From assembly GCF_003015185.1 (NCBI RefSeq), contig NZ_CP027860.1:2294001-2358000 (forward strand): a stretch of 64,000 nt of DNA. Reading direction: 5' to 3'. The DNA is from Ahniella affigens. GTDB taxonomy: Bacteria > Pseudomonadota > Gammaproteobacteria > Xanthomonadales > Ahniellaceae. Under the pieces are notes generated by a model. It was not told the origin of the DNA. It worked only from the letters and a program-made list of their open reading frames with translations, and made no database searches. The translations under genes were made by a program, and so were the position numbers. Positions 1-8,012 of the stretch are shown piece after piece; the stretch's first letter is position 1, and the number at the start of each line of letters is the position of its first letter.

Positions 1-20
1 TGAACGTGTTCAGAGGCTGC
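1..20 (-). repeat. Edge-truncated copy of the five-hairpin repeat
   Basis: The first bases carry TGAAC-GT-GTTCAGAGGC, which is the first hairpin (S1) of the 149-bp repeat described at 7226-7374, read on the minus strand. The rest of the copy would lie to the left of the window. Only one stem is visible, so membership in the family is likely but not certain. Confidence 0.6.
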
Positions 21-62
21 CGATCAGTCTCAGGATCAGTACCCACTACAAGGAGTCGAAGC

Positions 63-776
63 ATGACCGATACGCCCACGCCAACCGCTGCAGTCCGCAA
101 GCAACCGTTTCACGATCGCCTACTCGCCGAGACGAGCGCGGAACGTTCAGCGCTATTGTCGATTCCGATCATTCAGGAGGCGTTGTCGGGTCGGATCCGA
201 CGCGAGGACTATCTGAGCTTTCTGACGGAGGCGTTCCACCATGTCCGGCACACGGTGCCGCTGCTGATGGCCTGTGGGGCACGATTGCCGGCGCGCTTGG
301 AGTGGTTGCGCACTGCGGTCGCCGAGTACATCGAAGAGGAAGTCGGCCATCACGAGTGGATTCTGGATGATCTCGCGGCGTCGGGCGCGAATCGCGATGC
401 CAGTGCCGCCTCAACACCTGCAGAAGCCACCGAACTGATGGTGGCCTACGCCTATGACACGATTGCGCGTCGGAACCCGGTCGGGTTCTTCGGCATGGTG
501 CTGGTACTGGAAGGCACCAGCGTCGCGCTGGCCACCCGCGCGGCCGAGACCATTGAGGCAAGCCTGGGCTTGCCACGTAACGCTTTCAGCTACTTGCGCT
601 CGCACGGTGATCTGGACATTGAGCACACCGGCTTCTTTGAGCGCTTGATGAACCAACTGGACGACCCAGATGATCAAGCAGCCGTCATTCATGCTGCGAA
701 GCGGTTCTACAAACTCTACGGCGATGTGTTCCGCGGGTTGCGTGCCGCAACGCCGGCATTGGCGGTGGCGGCATGA
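63..776 (+). CDS. Haem-oxygenase-like di-iron (TenA/UndA-type) protein
   Basis: A 237-residue all-helical protein of the iron-containing redox enzyme / haem-oxygenase-like di-iron oxidase group. The ATG at 63 is chosen because AAGGAG lies just upstream; the frame stays open further upstream without a good site. Likely metal ligands are visible as E56, H60 or H63, the E-E-x-x-x-H-H cluster around residues 92-97, E150, and H181-x-x-x-D185-x-x-H188. This fits the E/H/E/H/D/H pattern of the superfamily. Its stop codon overlaps the start of the next gene, an SDR, so the two are translationally coupled. Members of this group oxidise or decarboxylate amino-acid or fatty-acid substrates; the substrate here is unknown. 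It could also be a non-catalytic TenA relative, but the ligand set argues for metal binding. Confidence 0.75.
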   Translation: MTDTPTPTAAVRKQPFHDRLLAETSAERSALLSIPIIQEALSGRIRREDYLSFLTEAFHHVRHTVPLLMACGARLPARLEWLRTAVAEYIEEEVGHHEWILDDLAASGANRDASAASTPAEATELMVAYAYDTIARRNPVGFFGMVLVLEGTSVALATRAAETIEASLGLPRNAFSYLRSHGDLDIEHTGFFERLMNQLDDPDDQAAVIHAAKRFYKLYGDVFRGLRAATPALAVAA

Positions 777-1567
777 GCGCGCTCACTGATCAGACCGTTC
801 TGCTGACCGGCGCCAGTGGCGGCATTGGGATGGCGCTTTGCGAGGCGTTGGTCAAGGCCGGCGCGCGCGTATTGGCCGTGGGTCGCAATGAGCAAAAGCT
901 GCGCGAGTTGGCCGCCCAGCATCCTTTCGGCAAGGTGCTGTGGGTGAAAGCCGATCTGGCAAGCCCCGATGGCCCTGCCCAAGTCGTTGCGGCGGCCGAA
1001 CGCGTACAACCGACACCATCCATTGTCGTCATGGCGCATGCCCAATCCGCGTTCAACCTGTTCGAGGATCAGTCGCCAGAAATGCTGCAACAGCTGGTGC
1101 AGGTGAATCTTCAGGCGCCGATGATGTTGGTGCATGGCCTATTGCCCCTGCTGAAGCGGCATGCCAATGCGTCGGTCGTCGCGATTGGTTCGACCTTCGG
1201 CAGTCTGGCGTTTCCCGGCTTCGCCGCTTACAGCGCCACCAAATTCGGCCTGCGCGGTTTGATGGAAGGCCTGGCGCGGGAGTATGGCGACAGCGCGTTG
1301 CGCTTCCAGTACTTGTCGCCTCGGGCCACGCGGACCGCGTTCAATAGTCCGCAGGTCGAGGCGATGAATCGCGAAATGAAGGTCAGCCAGGATGATCCGG
1401 CTGATGTCGCCGCGCAACTCGTTGACGCCATTGTCCGGGGCGATCGCCGGATGCAGATCGGTTGGCCAGAAAAACTGTTCGCACGCTTGAATGGTGCCCT
1501 GCCCGGCCTGGTCGATCGCAATCTGATCGCGCAGTTACCCATTGTTCGCCGGCACGCACGTTCTTGA
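773..1567 (+). CDS. SDR family oxidoreductase
   Basis: A 264-residue classical short-chain dehydrogenase/reductase. The Rossmann cofactor motif TGASGGIG is at residues 12-19 and the catalytic triad is S140, Y153 and K157 (Y-S-A-T-K). The usual NNAG segment is replaced by M-A-H-A at about 87-90, an uncommon variant. It starts inside the stop region of the upstream di-iron protein gene, so the two probably act in one pathway, for example on a ketone or aldehyde product. The C-terminus carries an extra helical stretch ending in basic residues. Its specific substrate cannot be read from sequence. Confidence 0.88.
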   Translation: MSALTDQTVLLTGASGGIGMALCEALVKAGARVLAVGRNEQKLRELAAQHPFGKVLWVKADLASPDGPAQVVAAAERVQPTPSIVVMAHAQSAFNLFEDQSPEMLQQLVQVNLQAPMMLVHGLLPLLKRHANASVVAIGSTFGSLAFPGFAAYSATKFGLRGLMEGLAREYGDSALRFQYLSPRATRTAFNSPQVEAMNREMKVSQDDPADVAAQLVDAIVRGDRRMQIGWPEKLFARLNGALPGLVDRNLIAQLPIVRRHARS

Positions 1568-1629
1568 GGGCGCTTGCCCTGAACCTCCCCTTCATTGTTC
1601 TTCGTCGCACCCACTATCAGGAGTCCATC

Positions 1630-2292
1630 ATGGTTGCTCGTTTCCGTTTCTCACTCATCAGCATGACGCTGTTTGGGCTGCTCGGCTCACCGTTCGCCTT
1701 TGCGGGCGATCTCTCCCAGGAAGTCAGTGCGATTCGCGATCGCTGGGCCGAAGTCAACTACCAGGTTCCGAAGGACGATCGCGAAGACGCGTTTGCAGCA
1801 CTTGCTGACGAAGCGGCAAAGGTGAAGGCCGCTGCGCCCAAAGACCCGTCGGCGCTGATTTGGGAAGGCATTGTGCTGTCGAGCTATGCGGGCGCGCGGG
1901 GCGGCCTGGGCGCTCTGAGTTTGACGAAGCAAGCGCGCGCCGATTTCGAGTCGGCCATCGCGCTCGACCCGAATGCGTTGGATGGCTCCGCGCAAACCAG
2001 TCTCGGCGTGCTGTATTACCAAGTGCCTGGTTGGCCGATTGGCTTCGGCGATGATGACAAGGCGCGCGAGCTCCTGTCTGAGGGCTTGAAGGCGAACCCG
2101 GATGGCATCGACGCGAACTACTTTTTTGCCGATTTCCTGAGTGATCAAGGCGATTGGCAGGGTGCCGCCACGGCGCTCGAAAAGGCGTTGAATGCTCCGG
2201 CCCGTCCCGGACGCGAGTTGGCCGATCAAGGCCGGCGCGACGAAATCAACGTGCTGCTGAGCAAAGTCCGCGAGCATTTGAGCGACAGCTGA
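1630..2292 (+). CDS. Exported TPR-repeat protein
   Basis: A 220-residue protein with an N-terminal signal peptide (hydrophobic core at residues 8-24, likely cut after A-F-A before G-D). Helical tetratricopeptide-like repeats follow, with typical A-L-x-L-D-P-N and L-K-A-N-P turns. The ATG at 1630 has CAGGAG about 9 bases upstream. It lies 62 bp after the SDR gene in the same direction and may share its transcript. It ends 23 bp from the convergent LytTR regulator gene. TPR proteins are scaffolds; the partner is unknown. Confidence 0.8.
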   Translation: MVARFRFSLISMTLFGLLGSPFAFAGDLSQEVSAIRDRWAEVNYQVPKDDREDAFAALADEAAKVKAAAPKDPSALIWEGIVLSSYAGARGGLGALSLTKQARADFESAIALDPNALDGSAQTSLGVLYYQVPGWPIGFGDDDKARELLSEGLKANPDGIDANYFFADFLSDQGDWQGAATALEKALNAPARPGRELADQGRRDEINVLLSKVREHLSDS

Positions 2293-2315
2293 GCCGAATT
2301 TGCTTTAGACCCTCG

Positions 2316-3098
2316 CTACGTCTCGCGAAACACCGCCAGAAACGTCTTGCTGACTGGCAGACGTTCTGGCCTGCCTTTGAGCTCCACCTCCGCGCTGTCC
2401 CGATCGATTCGAACCACCCGCTTGACTGCGTGCAAGTTCACTGCAGCACCGCGGTGAATCTGGCTGAAGCGGTCGGGGTCGAGCTGGGTGATCAGATCCT
2501 TCAGCGGGCTTCGGATCAGCGCTTCGAGCGGTTTGCCATCGGCGTCGTGATACGCCACCCGCGTGTACTTCTGATCGGCTTTGAGATAGTCGATATCGTG
2601 CACCGGAATCAGGTACGTGGCACTACCGAGGCTGGCGCGTAACCACTTGAGGTGCTCACTCTTCGCGAAGCCTTCCAGGCGTTGCAGGCGTCGGGCCAGA
2701 TCGAGCAGCGTGTCGGCGCTCGGGCCTTGTTGGAGCATGCGCAGCTGTTGCTGCAAGCGCGCGACGCACTGGCCCAAGCGCGCGTCCGTCACCGGTTTGA
2801 TGAGGTAGTCCAGCGCCCCTGCTTCAAACGCATCGACGGCGTACTGATCGAACGCCGTGACAAACACGAGTCGGGCCGCACCGCCAATATGCCGCGCCGC
2901 TTCGATGCCCGTCATGGCCGGCATCTGGACATCGAGAAAGCAGATGTCCGGCTGGCTGCGATCGAACAGCTCCACAGCTTCGCGCCCGTTGCGCGCCTGG
3001 CCAACGATGTCGAGTTCGGGCCAAAGTGTCCGGAGCCGCTGGACCAAATGCTCGCGCAGCAAGGGCTCGTCGTCGGCAACCAACGCCCGTGCGTTCAT
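2316..3098 (-). CDS. LytTR-family response regulator
   Basis: A 260-residue two-component regulator. The N-terminal receiver domain has the acidic pair D9-D10 and phosphoacceptor D56 (F-L-D-V-Q-M-P). The C-terminal half (about 150-260) is a LytTR DNA-binding domain with the typical Y-L-K-A-D-x-K-Y-T and Q-I-H-R-x-x-x-V-N segments. The start ATG at 3098 overlaps the stop of the sensor kinase gene by 4 bases (ATGA), which fixes the start and shows coupling. It is the last gene of a four-gene minus-strand operon. Target promoters are unknown. Confidence 0.93.
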   Translation of the reverse strand: MNARALVADDEPLLREHLVQRLRTLWPELDIVGQARNGREAVELFDRSQPDICFLDVQMPAMTGIEAARHIGGAARLVFVTAFDQYAVDAFEAGALDYLIKPVTDARLGQCVARLQQQLRMLQQGPSADTLLDLARRLQRLEGFAKSEHLKWLRASLGSATYLIPVHDIDYLKADQKYTRVAYHDADGKPLEALIRSPLKDLITQLDPDRFSQIHRGAAVNLHAVKRVVRIDRDSAEVELKGRPERLPVSKTFLAVFRET

Positions 3099-4198
3099 GG
3101 CGACGCCGCCACGGCTGGAAAGCGCAGTTTCGCCTCGGCGCCTTTGGGCGACCGCGCATTCAGTGTCAACGCAACGTCTGATCCAAAACTCAATTGCAGC
3201 CGCTCCAACAGGGCCTTGAGTCCGGTCCCGAGCCCCTTGCTGCCCGATTGCAGACCCTGACCGTCGTCGCTGACCAGCCACTCACATTGCCCGCCTTGCA
3301 GCTGCAATTGGATCCGGACCGTGCCGCCGTACTCGGTGGGGTCAATGCCATGTTGAACCGCATTTTCCACCAGAGTCAGCAGCGTCAAGGGTGGACAGCG
3401 CAAATGGTCGAGCCCGGGCGCGATCGCCCAGACCACTTGCAGCCGATCTGGCATGCGGAGTTGCATCAGGTCGAGGTATGCACGGGTCAGTTCGATTTCG
3501 TGACCGATCGTCTCATTGTTGGTGTCGAGTCGTGGCACGGCAGCGCGCAAGTAGGCGATCAGCGATTCCAGGACCTTGGTCGCGCGTGGCGAATCCATGC
3601 CGAGCAGAGCATGCACGTTGGCCAGTGTGTTGAACAGAAAGTGCGGCTTGACCTGCGCGGTGAGCAGGTTCATCCGGGCTTCCACGGCGTGTCGTGCCAG
3701 CTCGCTCTGCTTTAGCTCCAGATCGAGTGCGAGCCGGGAAACGGTTGCCTCGCGTTGGCGAACGAGTGCTGCGAGTGCCACCCAAGGCGCTACGAGGATG
3801 CCGAAGATCGTCATTATCCCAAAGCCCATCAGCCGGAGTTCGTCGTCCCAAAATGGCGGCGCGCCCTTCTTGGTGCTGAGTAGGTACGTCGAGATCGTGC
3901 ACACCGGCACCGCAATGCCAACGCCGATGACCTGCAACGCCCAGCGCGCCACGCCACGTGGCAATCGGGCCGGAAACCGCTCCAGGATGCTGAACACGAT
4001 CATCAACGTCGAGCCAATCCCAAGGACGCGCCACCAAAGCCCAGTGAGCGCAGTTTCCCAGCCCAACGACAGAATCGACGCCACCATGCTGGCGACCAGC
4101 AACGTCACGACGACGCGCATGGGCGGCACCAACCAGACTGGCGATGGCGGAGATGCGGCGGTTGCCGAGCTTGGTTTGTGGGGTGCGGTAGTCATCAC
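3095..4198 (-). CDS. LytS/YehU-type sensor histidine kinase
   Basis: A 367-residue membrane kinase. Four hydrophobic segments lie between about residues 28 and 148. The His_kinase (PF06580-type) box follows, with phosphoacceptor H186 in K-P-H-F-L-F-N-T-L. The ATPase part has the N-box L-V-E-N-A-V-Q-H-G and G-box D-D-G-Q-G-L and G-L-G-T-G-L. It lacks a periplasmic sensor domain, so it probably senses a membrane or cytoplasmic cue, possibly through the small membrane proteins encoded just upstream. It overlaps the regulator gene by 4 bases. Confidence 0.93.
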   Translation of the reverse strand: MMTTAPHKPSSATAASPPSPVWLVPPMRVVVTLLVASMVASILSLGWETALTGLWWRVLGIGSTLMIVFSILERFPARLPRGVARWALQVIGVGIAVPVCTISTYLLSTKKGAPPFWDDELRLMGFGIMTIFGILVAPWVALAALVRQREATVSRLALDLELKQSELARHAVEARMNLLTAQVKPHFLFNTLANVHALLGMDSPRATKVLESLIAYLRAAVPRLDTNNETIGHEIELTRAYLDLMQLRMPDRLQVVWAIAPGLDHLRCPPLTLLTLVENAVQHGIDPTEYGGTVRIQLQLQGGQCEWLVSDDGQGLQSGSKGLGTGLKALLERLQLSFGSDVALTLNARSPKGAEAKLRFPAVAASP

Positions 4199-4205
4199 GG
4201 TTGCC

Positions 4206-4625
4206 TCAGCGCCAGCGTTCCGCCGGCTGTCTTAGATACTGCTGGTAAAGATAGGCCCACGGCAAGACCGGCGGGATGATGATCAAGCCGAGCCCGATTT
4301 CCCAGGCAGACTGAAGTGCTTCCCCTTCCAGCTTGCCATGCGACAACAGCGGCAACCCGATAAAGAGCCACCAAAGCACTTTCCATCCAAGCTCGAATAC
4401 GAGCAAGGGCAGCATTTTTTGGGGGTAACGAATCCCCAACCACGCCAGCACGCCAATCATGGAGAGGAGCGCGTGCTGGGCACCGTAGTCGGCCGCCCAG
4501 CGGTCGCTGTGGGTCAGCAGACCGGGCCACACCACCAAAGTCAGGCCAATCGCCATGAACGCATAGAGGCCACGCAAAAGGTTCAAGCGCCAAAGCGGCA
4601 ACGAATTCGAGTCTGGTTGATTCAT
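4206..4625 (-). CDS. Small multi-pass membrane protein, unknown
   Basis: A 139-residue protein with about four predicted membrane helices and no recognised catalytic motif. The ATG at 4625 overlaps the stop of the upstream gene (ATGA). The stop lies only a few bases before the kinase start. This tight packing suggests it belongs to the signalling unit, perhaps as a sensor or stress-related membrane partner. I do not recognise a named family. Confidence 0.75.
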   Translation of the reverse strand: MNQPDSNSLPLWRLNLLRGLYAFMAIGLTLVVWPGLLTHSDRWAADYGAQHALLSMIGVLAWLGIRYPQKMLPLLVFELGWKVLWWLFIGLPLLSHGKLEGEALQSAWEIGLGLIIIPPVLPWAYLYQQYLRQPAERWR

Positions 4626-5758
4626 GATTGATCCTGGAGTTTGGAAGACGAAAGTGGACGGCGCGTGGGTCGATAGCGAACGAACCAGTAGACGAACATC
4701 AACAGAACCAGCAGCACTGGCGCGAACAAAAGCCCCGATGCCTGTATTGCTGGCGAGAACACCTGCATCTGCCCGAGAAACAGCGATGCGGTGGCAATGA
4801 ACATCGCGGCGCCCATGCGCCAGAGGTGCCGGCGAAGCCGGACGTGCGTTGGCAATTGCGTTGACCGGATCAGCCGGTAATCGCCAATCAAGGCGAGCAG
4901 CACGAAGAGGCTGAAGATCAGTGCCGGTATGGCAAAAACGCCGCCGCGGCGAACTACATCGAGTAAGCCCATGCACGCGACGATTCCGAGCCCGGCCAAA
5001 GCCAGTATCGGCCGGACATTGATCGGGCCCGGTCGCTGCCGGATCGCGTGCCAGCTGCTCAAAACCCAATACATCGCGACGAGGCCCATCCAGAAATTCA
5101 TCCATTGATCAGGCAGGTCTTGCGCCGCGCGAACGCTGGCGCTGAGGCTCATGGTCGCCATCGCGAACACAAAAATCGTGCCGAACCGACCGTGCGCGCC
5201 AGGTCCTTTCCGCATGGCCATTGCGACAAAGCCCGCCAGAATGCCCAACGTGCCGGCGACGACATGAAACATGACGATGGTGCTGAATGGTCCCGGCCAT
5301 CGCCCATTGAGGTGGTACAGCGCGTAACGTGCCTCTTTGTCATGAGGCGACCGTCGGAGCAGTTCCTGGTAGGCCGAAATTGCCAGCGTCGGGTTCGGCG
5401 ATGCGCGGGCTGCACGACCGAGTTGCCGCCAGGCGTCCGGCAGGTCTGGATGCATTGCCGCGCGGGTCTCCAGGAGCCGAACGGCGACGTCGGTCTGACC
5501 GGATGCGATCAGCTCACGCGCCCAGCTTCGTGTCGCGTCATCAGCGCATTGGCTTGCCGACTCTTGGTGCCCATGTTGTCCGCGGTACTCGGCCAGCATG
5601 GCGTCGGTGCCCTGCTCTGCCAACTTGAGCTGCAACGTCGTAATGTCACTGCCGCGATCGGCCGCGGTAGCTGGATGGCCAATGCTAAGCGCCGCGAGGC
5701 ACCAGAGTAGCCGCGCACCGAGGTGATACCAGTTGATACTTGAGGTGCTGGTTTGCAT
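4622..5758 (-). CDS. TPR plus multi-helix membrane protein (DUF2306-like)
   Basis: A 378-residue protein with an N-terminal signal segment (about 14-32), then a soluble region with a TPR-like unit (about 95-150), then six or seven membrane helices (about 155-368). The membrane part has an H-G-R-F-G-T-I-F-V pattern like DUF2306-type membrane proteins, a tentative match. It is the first gene of the four-gene operon running down to 2316. A periplasmic TPR fused to a membrane domain, coupled to a kinase with no sensor of its own, suggests an input module. That is inference. Confidence 0.7.
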   Translation of the reverse strand: MQTSTSSINWYHLGARLLWCLAALSIGHPATAADRGSDITTLQLKLAEQGTDAMLAEYRGQHGHQESASQCADDATRSWARELIASGQTDVAVRLLETRAAMHPDLPDAWRQLGRAARASPNPTLAISAYQELLRRSPHDKEARYALYHLNGRWPGPFSTIVMFHVVAGTLGILAGFVAMAMRKGPGAHGRFGTIFVFAMATMSLSASVRAAQDLPDQWMNFWMGLVAMYWVLSSWHAIRQRPGPINVRPILALAGLGIVACMGLLDVVRRGGVFAIPALIFSLFVLLALIGDYRLIRSTQLPTHVRLRRHLWRMGAAMFIATASLFLGQMQVFSPAIQASGLLFAPVLLVLLMFVYWFVRYRPTRRPLSSSKLQDQS

Positions 5759-6096
5759 TCGCAGATCGTCCCGTCCTTGGCTGACCGAGGCAGCGTATGG
5801 CCGGCGGTGCAGTTAGGCGACTGTGATGCGATGAAACGCTGAATTTGCGGATTGAAACGGCGCGTTCGTCGATCGGGATCGAACACTTGGGTCGAAGCGG
5901 TGCAGCTTGCAGGACTCGCGGGCCGCCTGCGCAGCGCTCCAACCAATTGGCTCGATGTGGGAGTCCCGCCGCCCCTTTGGTGCGCTGATTCGCGCATCAA
6001 ACTGTCAGTGACGATGCGCAATTTTCACGACGGCACGATGTGGCAAGTAGTCCGCTTCCCAGCCTGCTTCCACTCGCGTGGGAGAGGGAGCCGGCT

Positions 6097-6122
6097 CCCT
6101 CCCCCGCGATCGCGGGGGAGGG
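6097..6122. repeat. Perfect 26-bp C/G palindrome (REP-like) in a 560-bp gene-free stretch
   Basis: Bases 6097-6122 form a perfect palindrome centred on GCGATCGC with C-rich and G-rich arms, followed by GGCTGGGGAGGGGG. A related unit sits at 34828-34890. Similar C/G-rich palindromes are widespread between genes in Xanthomonadales. The rest of 5759-6320 shows no supportable gene; the open frames there have no recognisable content. Confidence 0.6.
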
Positions 6123-6320
6123 CTGGGGAGGGGGTTACTTGCGACCAGGATTGGCACCAGCCACAACTGCCTTTGCGACACACGTCAACTATTTGTTGCG
6201 TGTTTGATGAGAGTAGTGGCCAACGGCGCAGGGCTGATGTCCGGTTCAGCCCTGCCGGTGAGCACTCGAGAACATGGGACTGGTTGTCTCAGTCTATTGA
6301 GGACAAACTGATCCGCAATG

Positions 6321-7136
6321 TCAGAGCGAGATCAGCGTGACGGATTCGCAGTTGTTATCGATGCTGTCAAACGGGTCGGCGCGAACAATGTCCTGACCCA
6401 AGCCACAATCGATGGTGTCACGGATGCCGTCTACGGCGTGGATGCGGTCGCTGCCGCTGCCGCCGCGCAGGATGTCGGCGCCAGTGCCACCATCGAGAAA
6501 GTCGTTGTAGCTGCCGCCATCCAGCGTATCGTTGCCGGCCTCGCCGTACATCGTGTCATTGCCGCTGCCGCCATAGAGTTGATCGGTGCCACTGCCGCCG
6601 AGCAGATCATCATCGCCCGCTTCGCCGTAAAGCGCGTCAATGCCGCCCTCGCCGTTCAGGAAGTCGGAGCCGGAGCCGCCAAAAAACTGATCCTCTTCGA
6701 TGCCGCCGTTGAGGTCGTCATCGCCCAAACCCGCCTGAACCGACAGTTGATAGCCGCCGAGCGTCGCGACGGTCTCGTTGACGACCAACGTGTCGTTCTG
6801 GTTGTCGAGTTGCATCGGGAAGAACACCAAGTCGCCCGCCGCGCAGCGGATGGAAATGACGCTCCCGGTCGGGAACGGCGTGCAGCCACTCAGTCCGGCG
6901 AAGTCGCGAATGTCGAGCACTGGGTTTCCGGAAACAATATTCGGCTTGATCTCGATGGTGTTGACTTCGTTGAATCCGGCGTCGTAGTCGAGCACCGATG
7001 GCGTGTCCGAAATCGTTGCGGCGTAGCTGGTTGTGGTCGACAGCACTGCTGTCAGTAAAACGGCCAGTACGGCTTGTGGCGTGCGGGCATTGATGATTGC
7101 GCGACGAGCGTGGGTACTGATTGTGTGACGGTTCAT
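6321..7136 (-). CDS. Secreted RTX-type calcium-binding repeat protein
   Basis: A 271-residue protein with a signal peptide (about 1-40, ending S-Y-A-A) and a 110-residue N-terminal domain. A block of nine-residue glycine/aspartate nonapeptides follows (about 155-250) of the G-G-x-G-x-D-x-L type, such as GGSGNDTMYGEAGNDTL. These bind Ca2+ and fold as a parallel beta roll. The ATG at 7136 has GGAGG 7 bases upstream. The repeats end in an Ile/Asp-rich cap with two Cys. The likely location is outside the cell, often through a type I system, but the Sec-like signal here argues for another route. No enzymatic domain is seen. Confidence 0.85.
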   Translation of the reverse strand: MNRHTISTHARRAIINARTPQAVLAVLLTAVLSTTTSYAATISDTPSVLDYDAGFNEVNTIEIKPNIVSGNPVLDIRDFAGLSGCTPFPTGSVISIRCAAGDLVFFPMQLDNQNDTLVVNETVATLGGYQLSVQAGLGDDDLNGGIEEDQFFGGSGSDFLNGEGGIDALYGEAGDDDLLGGSGTDQLYGGSGNDTMYGEAGNDTLDGGSYNDFLDGGTGADILRGGSGSDRIHAVDGIRDTIDCGLGQDIVRADPFDSIDNNCESVTLISL

Positions 7137-7225
7137 GGTGATCCTCCAAGTAGTTGATCGATTGTTTGGCACCGTGGCGTGGCGACGGTGCGCTTCTGTC
7201 GGTGGTGTCGCGCTTCGATGCTCAA

Positions 7226-7374
7226 GGAGCCTCTGAACAAGTTCAGAGGCGATGCGGGCCATGGATGGCCCGCCCAGAATCAAGCACGCAAGTGGTTGAT
7301 TCTGGAGCACTGAGTCCGGACACGTGCCGGACTCAGTGCGGGTCTGAAAGTCCAGGATGGACTTATTCAGACCC
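7226..7374 (+). repeat. Five-hairpin dispersed repeat, copy A (149 bp)
   Basis: Five consecutive inverted repeats occupy almost the whole unit. S1 is 7229-7250 (GCCTCTGAAC/GTTCAGAGGC). S2 is 7254-7273 (GCGGGCCAT/ATGGCCCGC). S3 is 7275-7304 (CAGAATCAA/TTGATTCTG, extended). S4 is 7307-7339 (13-bp perfect stem GCACTGAGTCCGG). S5 is 7340-7374 (GGGTCTGAA..AGTCCA/TGGACT..TTCAGACCC). Copies B, C and D have exactly the same length. It lies 90 bp upstream of the RTX gene start. No open frame is conserved. Confidence 0.92.
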
Positions 7375-7479
7375 TCCTCAACGATCGATCTGGCGCGGGA
7401 CTCGACGAGGGGGAACACTAGTGACGAAACAAAGCGGTATTCACTGCGGATCGTTAGGTCAGCGGCATGACTGAAGACA

Positions 7480-7516
7480 GTGCGCTTTGTGCACGTTTTA
7501 CGCGTGCGCTTTGTGC
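7480..7516. repeat. Short direct repeat GTGCGCTTTGTGC x2
   Basis: GTGCGCTTTGTGC occurs at 7480-7492 and again at 7504-7516, spaced 24 bases start to start. It lies between repeat copies A and B. It could be a duplicated protein site or a slip product. Confidence 0.5.
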
Positions 7517-7530
7517 GCATTCGGCGTTAG

Positions 7531-7679
7531 GGAGCCTCTGGACAAGTTCAGAGGCGATGCGGGCCAGGGATGGCCCGCCCAGAATCAAGTACGCACGTGC
7601 TTGACTCTGGAGCCATGAGTCCGGACAAGTGCCGGACTAATGGCGGGCCTGAAAGTCCAGGATGGACTTATTCAGACCC
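7531..7679 (+). repeat. Five-hairpin dispersed repeat, copy B (149 bp)
   Basis: Same orientation and length as copy A, starting 305 bp after it. S1 has a G-T pair (GCCTCTGGAC with GTTCAGAGGC). S4 reads GCCATGAGTCCGG with CCGGACTAATGGC: compared with copy A, two stem pairs have changed on both arms (A-T to C-G and C-G to A-T), which keeps pairing. The MITE-like element begins three bases after its end. Confidence 0.9.
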
Positions 7680-7681
7680 GC

Positions 7682-8012
7682 CTTACAGACTGTGTGAAAA
7701 CCTTTGGGCAGCACAAAATTTGGCGCTTCAACATAGCCTCGGCGCGGCTGCAAGACCTTCAAACCCACCCCGGATCAAGTCCGGGGTGACGAGAGGTGGA
7801 TTGGAACTCCTTGGGGAACCGATCCTTTCTAGCGTCTGAAGCAACGACTTTGCCTCGACGGACACTCTCGCGATTCGTCACCCCGGACTTGATCCGGGGT
7901 GGGTTTCAGGCTCGCGGCAAACTGACCCATCATTTGCACTCATCATCGCTTCCAAATCCGATCGGCGAGGTTGCTCGAACCAGTCCTTTGTTGTTTTCAC
8001 ACAGTCTGCTTA
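7682..8012. mobile_element. MITE-like element with 16-bp TIRs and CTTA flanks
   Basis: Perfect 16-bp terminal inverted repeats CAGACTGTGTGAAAAC (7686-7701) and its complement (7993-8008) bound a 323-bp element. CTTA lies directly outside both ends (7682-7685 and 8009-8012), as a 4-bp target duplication would. Inside is a second, perfect 32-bp inverted repeat (7761-7792 and 7875-7906). Each arm of that is itself a hairpin of the ACCCCGGA-TCAAG-TCCGGGGT type. No protein is encoded, so any movement would need a transposase in trans. Confidence 0.7.

Noticed and set aside
5852-6340. Possible 162-codon gene upstream of the RTX gene
   Set aside because: It runs through the C/G palindrome, lacks a ribosome site and has no protein-like composition.
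7226-7679. Copies A and B considered as a CRISPR-like array
   Set aside because: Units are 149 bp with internal hairpins, only two are adjacent, the gap is about 156 bp, and no cas gene is present.
7682-8012. Insertion sequence with a transposase
   Set aside because: The element is too short and contains no transposase-like frame; it is listed as MITE-like only.
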